Of a stretch of 64,000 nucleotides of DNA, positions 1 to 12,043 are shown in pieces; the first letter of the stretch is position 1; every line of letters begins with the position of its first letter. Location of the stretch: assembly GCF_000321225.1 (NCBI RefSeq), contig NW_004450302.1, positions 2,956,957 through 3,020,956 of the forward strand, read 5' to 3'. The notes below the pieces were generated by a model. The model saw nothing but the letters and a program-made list of their open reading frames with translations. It had not been told where the DNA came from and made no database searches. The DNA comes from Odobenus rosmarus divergens (lineage: Eukaryota > Chordata > Mammalia > Carnivora > Odobenidae). The translations under genes were made by a program, and so were the position numbers.

Positions 1-490
1 CAAACTCCTCCATTTCAATGAGATCCTTTAGGACTGGTGAGGAACAGCTCAAGTGTCACATGACTTCTTCACACATGCTCATCCTGGGGTTATCCTGCCA
101 CTTCTCTACCCTACAGGGCTGCCCAGCTTATTGTAAGTCACATGAAATGCCCAAGAAAGCCAGCAATACTAACTTGTTACAGTTGTTTACTTGTAGCCTT
201 CCTTTAGCCTATCCACCAAAAATGTAAAGAATCCATGAGTTTCTGCGTGGCATTCTAATGCTAAGTCAAAGTCCATCCTCTTTGCCACGGTTTGGTTCAA
301 CAGTTCAGGTCAACAGACACTCCAGGAGTACTTATCCTGTGACAGGCATCATGCTAAGCTTTCAAGAAACCATAGTCCAGTGGGAATAGAGATTTATAAA
401 CATGGAATTCCAATATAATGTTGGCAGTGATTTGAAAAAGTCAAATCACAGGGGCTGAAAAAAAAAGAATGAACCATGTTTGGGGCAATT
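1..490. other. unique sequence, nothing recognised
   Basis: I see no repeat family, splice-site pair or long frame here. The one ATG-initiated frame at the left edge (69 codons) has no supporting feature. Confidence 0.4.
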
Positions 491-511
491 CTATATTTTA
501 AGATACAATTT

Positions 512-682
512 TTTTTTCATTATATTTAATAATTTTTTTATTGTTATGTTAACCACCATACATTACATCATTAGTTTTTGATGCAGTGTTCCATGATTCA
601 TTGTTCGTGCATAACACCCAGTGCTCCACACAGAATGTGCCCTCTTTAATACCCATCACCAGGCTAACCCATCCCCCCACCC
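512..682 (-). mobile_element. young LINE-1 3' end, 5'-truncated
   Basis: Reading the minus strand gives the end of a carnivoran L1: the 'GATGGGTATTAAAGAGGG' block, the 'CACTGGGTGTTATGCA' block, then an A-rich tail, seen here as the T-run at 511-519. The insertion is flanked by a perfect 21-bp TSD at 491-511 and 683-703. About 170 bp of the 3' end is present, so it has no coding capacity. The TSD has not decayed, which points to a fairly recent insertion. Confidence 0.85.
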
Positions 683-709
683 CTATATTTTAAGATACAA
701 TTTAAAGAA

Positions 710-898
710 TTTTTTTTTTTTATGAGAGAGAGAGAGCTCAAGTGAGAGCATGAGCAGGGGGTAGGGTCAGAGGGAGAGGGAGAAACAGATTCCTTGCTAA
801 GCAGGGAGCCCCCTAAGGCAGGGCTCGATCTCAGGATCCCGGGATCATAACCTGAGCCAAAGGCAGACGCTTCACTAACTGAGCCACCCAGGCGCCCC
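710..898 (-). mobile_element. CAN-SINE (tRNA-Lys-derived)
   Basis: This is an antisense full-length CAN-SINE. It runs from a poly-T (the SINE tail), through a GA-rich block and a 'GCTCGATCTCAGGATCCCGGGATCATAACCTGAGCC' type middle (given by position: 823-858), to the inverted head 'GAGCCACCCAGGCGCCCC' at 880-897. Flanking sequences at about 690-706 and 899-915 are imperfect copies of each other (ttaaRatacaaYttaaa) and fit a TSD. The left copy overlaps the right TSD of the neighbouring L1, so the SINE landed beside or in that duplicated target after the L1 did. Confidence 0.9.
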
Positions 899-2409
899 TT
901 AAAATACAACTTAAAATTTAAATTAAATTAATTTAATTTAATTAAAAACCTAAATTTTATCTTAAAATTTAGAATTGCCCAAATTTAAAACTTAAAATTT
1001 GTTTTTGAAGATTATTTAAATGTTAACAAAATAAATAAATAAGTACAAAGTAAAAGGGAAAAAAAAAAACATTGACAAGTCACTGAACAGATTCCTTTCA
1101 AAATAAAGCTCCTTAAAGGCAGTAAACGTTTTATTCAACAGTAGAAGGGGCAAAGAAATATCAGAGAATCTTGCTACAACTAGCAACTTAAAATTTATCT
1201 TTTGGTTATGCTAAGAAGTTACCAGATAGTAGGCGATCCAGTGTCACTGTCCTCTGACACTGTTGTAGGGAAGGGAATCTTTTTATTATAATACTGTTTT
1301 CTTTTTTTTAAGGCCCTCCTTTCCTAGATAAAATCCCGTTTATCTCAACCCCTTCAAATAACCTGTGAATAGTCTTTACATGAATGTCTATGTAATCTGT
1401 CAAATAATGCTCCGCAGTCTTAGAAATATAAATAGGTGAACATTTTGCTCCTACAGAGCACTTTATTCATCAGGTTTCACTACAACTCTATGACCCAAGT
1501 TGTTGAGTGAGTACTCCAAGACCATATTGTTGAGTGAGTACTCCAAGTACACATAAAGGGGGCAGACTTTTAAGGCAGAATGTTTTCCTTCATGTACCTC
1601 CAATTTTGTGGCTATAGAACCATCTTAAGTAAAAAAAACTCCATATGTGTTAATATTAGTTTTCTGACAAAAATGTCTGTAGAAGATACAGGCTTGGGAA
1701 AAACCTTTGAAAATTTGACTCCAATGGCTATTCTGATAATGAAATACAGTCCTCTGAATTATCATACCTAGGACATATAGAAGGTTATTAGGTAATAAGG
1801 GGATATTTCTTTGCTGTCTATGAAATAAATTGCCAGTGCTTGGGAAGCTACAAGGCATACAGCTCAGTAGACTATTCAGGAGTTTGAACACTGAGGTTGT
1901 AACTGGGGATAATATGTAGGAACATCATGATATACGAGATCTTTAATATTTTGTTTTTATCACATCACCTCAACAGACACTAAGGAAACAGAAGCAAACT
2001 CTGGAATGACTGTGAGTTTTAAAGCTGAAAAAAAAAAGAGTTTTAAATTCGCAACCAGCTGTATTACTTGATTTTAAAAGAAGCGATGATTTGCTACATC
2101 TATCTGAATACCAAAGTATTACACAACTAAAGCAGTTATGAGTTAAGCATATGGACCTCTACAAGACACTTATTTTAGGTAATAATGACATTTATAGGAA
2201 TTCTCACACATACATCTCTTGGAAAATGAAACTTTTAGATACAGAGAAAAGACGTCTCTAACCTTTCCAGTTCCTGGTTTTATCATAAAATAGAGATAAA
2301 GACATTTTGGAAAGGGTTCCTTTGAACGTTACAATAATAGCTAGGAGAATAGAAAACAATCTACCTGAGGGAAAAATAAATGCCTGGGAAAAGGATTGGA
2401 GGTCCTTAC
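899..2409. other. unique AT-rich sequence with one short tandem duplication
   Basis: There is no recognisable repeat family. An AT-rich, partly self-similar stretch at 899-1010 is built of 'aaatttaa' type words. A 21-bp perfect direct repeat (ttgttgagtgagtactccaag) occurs at 1500-1520 and 1527-1547 with a period of 27 bp. Confidence 0.4.
1500..1547. repeat. two-copy direct repeat, 27-bp period
   Basis: The 21-bp unit ttgttgagtgagtactccaag is present twice without mismatch at 1500-1520 and 1527-1547. This is a local duplication of the replication-slippage type. No function is implied. Confidence 0.9.
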
Positions 2410-2490
2410 CTTCAGCTGCAGAGGTGATACAGAAGTTGTAGAAGGTAGAGTAGCATTGTGTAGAAGACAGAGACAAGCTCATTGTTATTT
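2410..2490 (-). CDS. candidate 81-nt exon (minus strand), hypothetical
   Basis: On the minus strand an acceptor with a good pyrimidine tract (cccacttctccactcttcag) precedes 81 nt that end in CTGAAG followed by the donor gtaaggac. The length is exactly 27 codons. Only one of three frames is open. It needs one preceding nucleotide and leaves one over (phase 1-1), and it reads ITMSLSLSSTQCYSTFYNFC and onward. The phase agrees with that left by the candidate exon at 42321-42437. I do not recognise the peptide. An internal acceptor (cctctgcag) close to the donor is a competing choice. It could be a pseudo-exon. Confidence 0.25.
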
Positions 2491-2880
2491 CTGAAGAGTG
2501 GAGAAGTGGGCTTCCACTGCATCATAAGGAACTCAGGCTAGATATTAGGACTACAATCCCGATAGGAATAGCCATTAACATAAAATGGCTTGTTAAAGGA
2601 GATAATGAAATCTCTTTCTAGAAATATCAATTAAATGAAGATAATTCTTCATCCTTCTGAGATAGTTTAGATATAGTCTTTCCAAAGGAAAGGAATGGGC
2701 AGGCTTGTTTTCCAAGGTGGCTTTTAATTCTTTAATTACAAAGCATTGAATCCAAAATGGTTACCCTGTTTTTGGAGCTAGAAAATCATTGAATTTAAAG
2801 TTTTTTGAAGAGTAATAGCTTTAGAGACCATCTAGTTCAACTTCTTATTCTGTACATTGAGAGGCATATAAAGGCAGTAG
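2491..2880. other. unique sequence, nothing recognised
   Basis: I see no repeat family or gene signal in this interval. Confidence 0.4.
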
Positions 2881-3250
2881 ATAGGTTAGCAAACTATGAC
2901 CCATGGGCCAAATCTCACTGACCCTTTCTTTTTATAGGGCCTGCAAACTTAGAGTGTTCTTTTGGTTTTCAGCTTTTTTTTTTTTTTTTACATTTTTTTG
3001 AATGGCTGGATAAAAAATTAAAATAATATTTCATGCTAAGTGAAAATTATATGGAATTCAAATTTCAGTGTCTATAAAAAAAGTCTTAGTGGAATACAGC
3101 CACATTCATTTATCTACGTATTACAATATCTATATATTATCTATGGCACTTTTGCCCTACACTGGCACATTTGCCACTCTAGAGACTGTATGGTCTGAAA
3201 ATCCTAAGATACCATATGGCACTTTACAGAATAAGTTTGCTAACCCTTGG
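2881..3250 (+). mobile_element. hAT-Charlie-type non-autonomous DNA transposon
   Basis: The ends are inverted: 'ggttagcaaac' at 2884-2894 and 'gtttgctaaccc' at about 3235-3246. Inside, the order follows a familiar mammalian MER element: 'atgacccatgggccaaat' near the left end, 'ggaatacagccacattcatt' in the middle (3091-3110), then 'gactgtatggtctg' and 'actttacagaataagtttgc' at the right. A T-run around 2976-2990 interrupts it. It encodes no transposase and is an old fossil. I believe it belongs to the MER58-like group, but the exact subfamily is uncertain. Confidence 0.75.
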
Positions 3251-3261
3251 TGCAGGCTTGT

Positions 3262-3464
3262 GAAGCACATAAGCTCTAAAGGTAGACTCCCCACCTGGGT
3301 GTGATCCCGGAAAAGATGGCATGCCTCAGGTTCCTGATCTGTAAACGGGGGACAGTAATGGTACTTACCTGATAGGGTTGTTGTAAGAATGAAGTGAAGG
3401 TGCTTCAAACACTAGGGCCTGGTATATAGCAAGAATTCCGTTAACTGCGTTCGGTATTATTATT
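3262..3464 (+). mobile_element. MIR SINE
   Basis: It follows the MIR consensus order: 'ctcaggttcctgatctgtaaac', 'gtacttacctgatagggttgttgt', 'aatgaagtgaaggtgcttcaaac', 'gggcctggtatatagcaag', ending in 'tattattatta'. It is old and diverged. Read on the minus strand, its centre holds a consensus-perfect splice donor (CAG|GTAAGT at 3362-3370). Confidence 0.75.
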
Positions 3465-6324
3465 ACACAAGAAGAAACTGGCCCAAAGCAAACTGGGAGA
3501 ATTTCTTGATTCTCCTTGCCTACACTGGGTTGGTTGTCTTTTTTATTTTCTATATTGCCTGACAAAGAAAAACATTCTTGTGACGTTTTAGTTGCTGTTT
3601 TTAAACTACCTCAAGGCCACTGTAAATGAGAACTTCAGTTACATCAGAGTGGTCTCCTATCAATCCTGTGACCTATAGTTGCCCAAAGGCAACTTATGGA
3701 ACATTTGAGATTTTCAGGTCTTTACCTCAAACTTCTAGAAATCAAGATTTTCTTTACGCTTTCTAAAAAGAACACTCCAAGTCCCTTACAACTCAAAACT
3801 GATAAGTCTGGTTTTTTTTCAATATTTACAGCAAAAACTTCAGAAACAAAGTACCGAGGCAGACATACAGACACCAGGATCTGAATGATCGCAGATTATT
3901 CCATGAGCATTCAAGGATATTTGTTATTCTTGGTAAAACCTCTTAAACCAAGTAGGATGTCTGTTTACTAGCCCTGGACAACCACCCGTTTCGAAGTTTT
4001 GTTCATAAGAAGTCTTTCTTCATTAAATCCATTCTCAAATGGTCACTTCATTATGCCATGTTTCCTTGTCAGGTGGTATACAATTTTAAACAATTACATA
4101 TTTGTCACTGCTGTCTAATTCTGCTCCAGTTTTTTCTCCTTGTCATACTTCCTATCTTGCAACAGAACTGGAATTCCTTAGGACGAGGCACACACCATTT
4201 TTTTTTGTATCACCTCACACTACGTAGTTTAAGGTTTTTATGTAGTAGGCTTTCGACAAATGCATCTTGCATTAATAAAAGAATAGCCACAAATACCTCC
4301 AAGGAACAGAATTTTAACCTCAGAGATGAATAAAATAATACTTCTATACTACCACCAAGATTGTGGAAATGATAATTTGTTAGTACATGGATTTAAAGAT
4401 CAATTATAAAAATTAAAACAGATCAGAGGTATAAAAGTACCTTAATTAAAATGGAGACTACAACCCACAATAGAAAGATTAACTCTAGATCCTTAATTCT
4501 TACTCCTTTCAGATACTTTAGCTCTATGACACTGGAAAACATTAGATGTGATGTGGATACTGTGGCCATTCGTAAAATCTTATCTATTTTTTTAAAAATC
4601 CGGCCATAAAGGATTATGTTGAAATCCCACACCAGCATAATTTTCATCTGCATGTATAATATACTGATAGCAACATTACTTAATATATGAGTATGTGAAG
4701 TATATTTTATTATAACAGTAGACAAGCAAACTGAATGTGTCCCAGGAAGGGGTCTTTTCCATTAACTTTTATAAAGGCTTTCATTTCAAACTTTCATTAA
4801 CATCTGACAAGCAAGCTGAAAAAGCTTTGCTTAGAGCTTGGGTTAGGGGCAAAATGCATTTTGGCAAAACTGTTCCAAGATTACACTGACTGGCTGTGCT
4901 AGAATATACTAATTTGTTTTGTTTTGTTTTGTTTTGTTTGGAGTGTGGAGAAAAGAGAGAGAAAGGGAGAGAGGAGTCATGGACCCTACTTTATGGTTGC
5001 CATGGAGGCAAGGTCAGCCTTCCACACTTGGATCTACCAGCAGAGTTCAGACAGGTCAACGTGTGACCGGCTCAGGCCCTGGGGTTAAAAGTTCAAGCAG
5101 CGATGGAAAAACCAATATGTCCACGCAGAGTATGCTGTACAATTTATTTCAATTTACATCAAGCCATGCATATAAAATTTAGATAAATTCCATTCAAATC
5201 TGATGTTGCCTGACACACAATGTATGCAAACAGATGTCTGTGGGGCTTTTTCTGTGCTTTAGAAAACAACATTAAATTTAAAAATATGTCTCTGGGATTT
5301 CTTTATTGAATTACAAAATGAACGTAATTTTAACTTAAATGTTTTCATTCTTTCTTCCAATTTTTTTTGTGTGGGGGTCTTAATAATTTCTCGGTTCTCA
5401 ATCTACTCTATGTCATATTAAAGAGGATAATGTATATTTACAACTACAGCTTCACTGTTATTGTAGTTATAGATTCTATTTATATCCCTTACCACTTTCT
5501 GCAAATATTTAGTGATTGATATTTCTGATTTATCTCTGGCTTCTACCCTCATCTCCTTTACTTTCTACAAGGAACAGAGCAAGTGTTCTGGAAGCTGCTG
5601 CGTTATCTTCCAGCCACAAGGTGGCTCCCCCCACCCCTTCTGTTGAGCCAACAGGGCGCACACCTTTGCTGAGTCCTGCTGGCAGACTAGGATTCAGAGG
5701 CTAATTATGACCCCTAAATACCATTATTTTCACTGTGAATTGAATGGATAACAACCCAGACCCTGGTAAAGATACAATACAAAACTGGTCTTCATGAAGA
5801 GGAGAAAGAAAAAGATTTTCGTGTTCTGCCTGATTGCTCTTCACCTATCTTTTCAAGGGTACAACTCATTAGAGTAAAAAAAGGAAAATAATGACACGCC
5901 CTACAGGAACCCAATTTTGTGGCCAAAGAACAGTGACACAGAACAGAGAAGGCAAAATTTCAAGGAAAAGTATGTAACTTATTCTCACTCAAACTGGAGC
6001 CTGCTTTTGTAGTAGTAAAGAGATTTGAGTTTTCTGGTTCTGGTAACTTCCCCACAAGGAAGTTTTCATGAGGGCTTTGTAACACTTCCTTGCAGTCCTG
6101 CACCATGTCATAGATGAAGAGCAGGGATCTCTAATACTGCAAGGCTTTAAAAGGAATAGAAATATTACATATTTACTTCTTGCTGCTTAGGAAACAGGGT
6201 CTATATTTCACAAATGTGATTTTTATAGCGTACATCATAATTTTCTACAGATGAAGGAAGCATAAAGAGACAAATCATTCATCAGATTACATGAAAATTC
6301 TTTCCAAAAGTCTGAGTCCTAATT
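3465..6324. other. mostly unique sequence
   Basis: No clear repeat family appears except a microsatellite at 4913-4939. The stretch 4110-4280 has a weak L2-like look (pyrimidine-rich, ending near 'gtaggctttcgacaaatgcat'), but I do not call it. Confidence 0.35.
4913..4939 (+). repeat. (TTTTG)n microsatellite
   Basis: There are about five uninterrupted repeats of the pentamer ttttg, followed by a GA-rich stretch at 4950-4975. Confidence 0.9.
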
Positions 6325-6520
6325 TCTCATGTTTTCCATTTTCTGTTCCAGGGAGAAGTGATTTGGGCAAGTTTCATTTTCCTCATCTGTAAAATGGAGA
6401 TAAAAATAGGAACCTATTCCTCGTGGGATTTTTGTCAGGATTAAATGAGTTAATATATGTTAAGCACTTACAAGGTATTTAACAAGGGCTATATAAATGT
6501 TTGCTATTATTATTATTATT
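6325..6520 (+). mobile_element. MIR SINE, 3' part
   Basis: It shows the MIR core and 3' end: 'gggcaagtttcattttcctc', 'atctgtaaaatggagataa', 'caggattaaatgagttaat', 'aagcacttacaaggtattt', then a short (TAT)n at 6505-6522. The tRNA-like 5' half is missing. Confidence 0.85.
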
Positions 6521-8439
6521 TATTTGAGCTCAGTACCTCCTCATTTGCAAGTATTTTGTGACACAAACATTTGAGACAAATGAACTTTCGTAGATTTTTG
6601 TAAAGACATGAATGTATCATTTTCTAGGTATCTGAATATTCTGATCAGGGGTAACTGATGGTGTCTGGGTTTTTTCCTCCTCAAGAACTTAAAAAATATA
6701 TATATAAGCATTTCTTCCCAATTCATGATATTACTTTCAATATGACATTAAAAAAATAAACTGCCGATTTCCAACTCTAAGGCTTGTTTCAGATATTACC
6801 TTGGCAAATGCATCATTTTACTTAAGCAAACAACCGTAAGTGGTGGTTCTGATTACTTGGTTATAATGTGTATATTATACAAGTTTTAATTTTCATTTTT
6901 CACTATATTAAAAAAAATCTCAGTATCTCACTCATGCCAGAATGTAACTTTGTTAAGCCTCTTGTTAAACTTAGAACATATGAGTCCCCTGCTTCTAAAG
7001 TAAATAAACAATTTTGAATTTCCTTGTAAGCACTGCCTTGACAATTCCCAAACACATTTTCTAAGGGTACAAATGGTATCCTTAATAAGGTGACCTACAA
7101 TAATTCATCCATGAGCAAAAGTTTATGTGGACATAAAATCCTGCGTTCACATAAGTCCTTGTTTGTATAAGGAAGGATCTTGTATACATAGATGTAAATA
7201 TGTATGTATGTGTCAGCACGTATGTATACATATATGTCCACATATATGCCCTTCACATATATTACAAAAAGATGGAAATACATATTTAGAGAGCGGGCGA
7301 GATAAGCAAATCAATTTTCAATAGCCAAGGAAAGGAGTATGACATTTTTTAATACCTGCTATACTGTCATGCAACCCTTTATTCTTTATTATCTCTGTCA
7401 GCTACTACTAGGTGCCTAGTAGACAAATGCTAGTTCTAGTCCTGACCATTTATTTCTATTTGGAATTATTTCAAGCCTAACTCTTTCGAACTGCTTGAAA
7501 ATGCTGTCCTGATATGTTGGTCTTGCACTCTGGAGTGAGGGGAGGGGGAGAGGAATCCTTATGCAAAAACAATTTGGCACCTTTTTAGAAGGAAGCCTGC
7601 CTTGGCTTTTGCACTTGCACACATACAACTTCGAAAGACCCCTCTTCCATTCTGAACAATATGTATGTGTTACCAGCAGCGGTGTCTTTTGTTGCCAGAA
7701 GCAGTTTTTGCTGCATGCATCAACTTTCACTATATTCTTAGCAACTCTTTCTTTTATACTAGTTTCAGACATCAGTTAACAGAGCCCCTTAAAGAACAGA
7801 TGTACTGAAGAAATGCATCAATTCGTTATTTGTTACAGTTTGGGGGTGTCTGTCCTGTGGGTTTTCTAGCCAAAGGCTTATATGTTTCCCAAGAGAAATT
7901 TACTTTCATGAGAGGAGAAAATTGAGGCAAATCACTGCTATTAGACCCTGAAGTCAGAGATACTGGTTTGTTGTCCTTCTGTACATGCGAAGAAAAAAGC
8001 CCACAGTTACAGAAACAGTCGTGTTTCAATCCATCCCTCATTCTTTCCCAGTGTGAAAAATTACAAATGAAACCAAATTTTTCCCTGTCAATAGAATGTG
8101 TATGATTACAGCTGTTCATATTCACTCTAATGAAGGGCTGCACATTTAATTGTAAGATTTATTAGGTACTGTACATTGCTGTGTACATGCAAAACAGTTA
8201 ATCGACATCTAAAATGCTGGTTGTTTATTCTGACATTAATGACCATATTTCTTAATTTGAAACAAAAAGCATTTGGGGAAAATGCATTTTGTTCCCTCCA
8301 AATAAGAAATTAATAAATTCAATGTAAGAAATAAAAAGGACTGGGGAAAAAATTATTGATTTATGTATGTGAGGCTGGGGAAAAAATAAAGATGCTTTAA
8401 AAAAAAAGTCCATAATCCCCCATTCTGCTGGAAACAAGA
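6521..8439. other. unique sequence
   Basis: No repeat family is recognised. The stretch 7160-7265 is low-complexity, rich in TATG/CACATA words. Several short frames on both strands at 7416-7780 overlap each other and have no codon or splice support. Confidence 0.4.
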
Positions 8440-8990
8440 GAGTTGATTGCCAGCTTTGTTTGATTTCACAGAGATCTCATACGAGGCTCGGTTCATAAAC
8501 AGGTGAAATGATGGAGTTTATTGCAACGCACATCAACACTGAAACTAAATAACTGTGTTGCCATCTCAGTCCTGCTGTAAGACGGATGGTAAACTTGACC
8601 TGCCGCTGGTACTATCCGATTGCCATTTTTTATTCCCCCTTCGCCGCCCCCCCAGGCTGAGCCACGTTGAGTAAATGCATGTGCACGGTCAGGTCAGGCC
8701 CCGGGATCGGGTGAAACTCGGTTCACATTTGCATACAGGCGGAGCCTCACAATGAAAGCCCATCTGTTCCTGTCTCAGAGTACAAATCGAATGTCACCCA
8801 ACTCACTGCAAACGACAGCAGCATGGCCATTAGATGGAGGAACACTCGGCTCAGGTTACGGATATGGAACTGCTGATTTGGGTTTAAATACCTGATAACT
8901 GAAGACTTTTCATTATATGTGAACAAAGAATGAACTTTGAACTGCTCAGGAGATACCCTCTCCCCACGTTGGGCACCCCTAGTTCTACCC
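8440..8990. promoter_or_regulatory. candidate conserved non-coding element, CpG-rich
   Basis: This is unique sequence in an AT-rich setting with roughly 18 CpGs counted by eye between 8480 and 8870. It contains a perfect octamer motif ATTTGCAT (8727-8734), the target of POU/OCT factors, and two copies of 'ctcggttca' (near 8486 and 8717). It has no repeat homology that I recognise and no long frame. Such blocks in large introns or gene deserts are often enhancers, but that is inference. It is not long or dense enough to be sure of a CpG-island promoter. Confidence 0.4.
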
Positions 8991-10740
8991 ATTACTAATA
9001 CTTAACTGCTATATTTGCCACTGTCTCTATCTTTTTGTATAAAAATTAGCCAGGCTGAATGTCACAATGTCCTAAATAATTGCTTTTTTTTTTTTTTGGA
9101 AGGGGGAAGGGTAAGAGGTGGGGCAGCAAAGGATGTTGTAAACAGAAAATGAACTTTGAACTCCATATGCCCTCAAAGGTCATTAATATCATGGCAATGT
9201 TGTTCCTTGAACTTCTAAGTTTTACCATGGTGGAAATTTTAGTTTCTAGAGTTTAACCAAAGTGTGAACTGCCCCAGCCCTTTACCCCTCCCTCCCAAAC
9301 CCATTCAGTCAAGTGAGGCACCTGTCTCCTAGAATCTTCTCCACTCATAGGACTGTTTATTCCAAAATAGTTTATCAATCACGATCTGTGTCAAAGATTA
9401 TTTTTCTGTTAAAATCTGGAAAGTATCTTAGAATTTACAGACAGAAATCACATACCTTCTGACACAAAAAAGGAGTTGTTCGAGAAGAAACGCCAAGATA
9501 ATGAGCCCATCCAAGCATTGAACATGATAAATACAAGGAAATTCATTAGCAAAAATATGGGTAGTTTTCATCAAATGCTTTCTTGTCCTGTTTCATGGCA
9601 AGAATCTACTTCAATGAATATCCTTCTAAGGACACAAGCATCTGGGGTTTGGTTATGTATATTTATATTTAAAATCTTTCTGTATTCTGTTACATGAATA
9701 ACATTTAACATTAAAATACTATTCCAGTCACTAGCCAGTTTGTTTGAGCCCCAGTCATGTGTGGTGGCAGGTCCTCACACATGGCTCCATTGTAGAGAAG
9801 AGAAAACAGACTGGCTAGTTTTTCTTTTACCAGTTATGCTTCTTGGTTTCCAGTCAATAATAATGTCACTTCATGAATTGCAAATGTAATACTTGATTGG
9901 GTGAAAAAAATACTTAAAAAAATCTGCAAGAACTTTCTTGATTTGCTTTAAGCAATTATATACTTTTTTGCATATATTTCTTTCTTAAACACTTATTGAA
10001 ATAATCTTATAGAATTTAATGTATTGGGGTTACACATGGAATCCAGAATGTTTAAAGGCCATTGGATCTTAAAGGCCGTGTCTCCTCAGCCAGGGTTTCT
10101 TTACCACTATGTGAAACTATGTTCTTATTGTTTGTCCTTTAAAAATAATACCAGGGTAAAGAAAAGATTTGAGGGCTTTTTCTTTTTTCATCCCATGCAA
10201 AAGCTTACGGTCAACCTTAATGGAAGTTCTACATGCTTTAAAAGGGAGAATAGACCCTTTGTTTCAGAAGAATGACCAAGACAAGGGTGAATTTTGGTTC
10301 CACTTTGTCAAGTTTAAGGGGAAACTGAATTCAGGAAAAGAGAGAGGGAGACCCAAACAACTTTCTTAGCTGTCCCCCCACCGCCTCCAATCTTAAACTT
10401 AAAATATTTTATTGTTATCTTGTAAAGGAGTTAGGAATTTGCATTAGGGGACACGTGGCCATGTGATCTCCTGAAGATGAGCTGTTTATCTGCATTCCAT
10501 GCAGCTGGATGTCTTGTGTGTGATCAGCAACAAAGCAGAAGAAACCAACAAGCAGGAAATATAACATTAGAGGTATTCTTTCTGTCCACATCAGGAGAAA
10601 ATGCCCCATTAAGGAGGTGTAACTGCTTTAATTTTATATCCCAGAAGGGATATGAAATTCTGCTTGTTCCAAAAATAATAAAATAACTTGTTTATAGAAA
10701 TATTGGTCGTTTGGTTTCTTGTTATGCACCACTGGTGGGG
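8991..10740. other. unique sequence
   Basis: Apart from a poly-T at 9085-9098, nothing is recognised. Overlapping frames at 10024-10369 and 10415-10686 lie on opposite strands and look like chance. Confidence 0.4.
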
Positions 10741-10763
10741 GTGTGTGAACAGGAACCGAACCT

Positions 10764-10800
10764 TGAACTTAATTTCCCCTTTGAACTCATGACCTTTGAC
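10764..10800 (-). promoter_or_regulatory. nuclear-receptor half-site cluster including a DR2
   Basis: On the minus strand 10795-10782 reads AGGTCA TG AGTTCA, a direct repeat of the hexameric half-site with a 2-bp spacer (DR2, a class bound by RAR/RXR). The same hexamer is preceded by GTCAA (10796-10800), giving an imperfect DR1. Another AGTTCA lies at 10764-10769. Occupancy cannot be told from sequence, and single motifs of this kind also occur by chance. Confidence 0.35.
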
Positions 10801-11419
10801 AAGATTCCCCATGCGTTCCCCTTCAGACAAATTTCATCACAATTACAGTCCCTTCCACTTGAGTTAAAGATATATAATCATTGATTTGACCTAATTATCT
10901 GATACATCCCTTTCTTTGCAAGGTGAAAGCTAAATGTGTGAACAGAAGCTGACCCGTGAAGTTCTGATATCCAATTTTTATTCTAATTATCATAAAACAC
11001 TTTCAGTCTTACTCTATTTTTCTCAAGTTTTCTTTTGGCCCCTTCCCTGAACCCACTATTCCTTCAAATTCAACAATGCCCCCTGGGTTTCAAGCTGCTT
11101 GGCAACAGACCTTCAAATGCATTATGCACTACATGTTCAAAGTGTCATTTTTAAACAAAAAACTAAAGACTAACTCTGCATTAGAAAGTCGTCACTAATC
11201 CCTGTCTTTCATGAAAAAGTCTTCTGAGGTGATAAAAGAGTGGAAACTAGAAAGTTCCCACAAGATTCTGAAATTATCTGACTTCTTAGCATCAATCTAT
11301 TAAGATTCAGACTCTCTCCTAATAATTTACAAACTTCAGGATATAAAATGGACACAGGCAATATCAATAGAGTTAGTATAATCAATTTAAACTATAGGGG
11401 ATTGTCTTTTTAAAAGAGA

Positions 11420-11421
<2 letters not shown>

Positions 11422-11452
<31 letters not shown>
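11422..11452 (+). repeat. (TG)n microsatellite
   Basis: About fifteen TG units run without interruption, followed by 'tatgtctg'. It is likely to be length-variable between individuals. Confidence 0.95.
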
Positions 11453-11455
<3 letters not shown>

Positions 11456-12003
11456 CTGCTAAGTTTAGTGCAACAAATCCCAAAGACTTTAATAAGAAAG
11501 CCTAAATCATGGAATACGTTTTTAAAAATTAAATATCTGATTTAAAAGCAAAACTAGAGTTGACAGAAACTATATAAATTCACTTTTAAAATGAATTTGT
11601 ATTTCTACCCTACGATGCATTTTTAAAAGGAATAAACTGAAACCAGAATTTTCACTATCTTGTCTTAGACAACTGAAAAATAAAGATGAATTGCAAGAAG
11701 TTAAACAAGAAAGAATAAACAAAGAAGAGATTATTTTCACTTCTTTATGTCATAGTTTAAACTCAGGGCATCATGTTCTCTTAAAAATGACATGACAGTA
11801 AATTTTCCCTTAGTGTCATGTTTGCATCATATCACTCCAAATGTTACTGGGCATTACAGGTGGAAAAGGACAAAAGGCTTAGAAAAAAAACACCTATGAA
11901 TTCAAATCATCTGTTTTTGCTAGAGCTACTCAGTCCTTTCTTACAAAATTAAACAACACTGGAAATGTAATCCTTCATCTGATCACCATAGTGGACTAGC
12001 ATG

Positions 12004-12043
12004 CCAAGTTTTATTCTCAGCATCCCAAGTTTTATTCTCAGCA
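12004..12043. repeat. two-copy direct repeat, 21-bp period
   Basis: The 19-bp unit ccaagttttattctcagca is repeated without mismatch at 12004-12022 and 12025-12043. Confidence 0.9.

Noticed and set aside
7416..7772. 118-codon minus-strand frame
   Set aside because: A plus-strand frame covers the same DNA, no splice sites or start context fit, and it has no recognisable domain. Likely chance.
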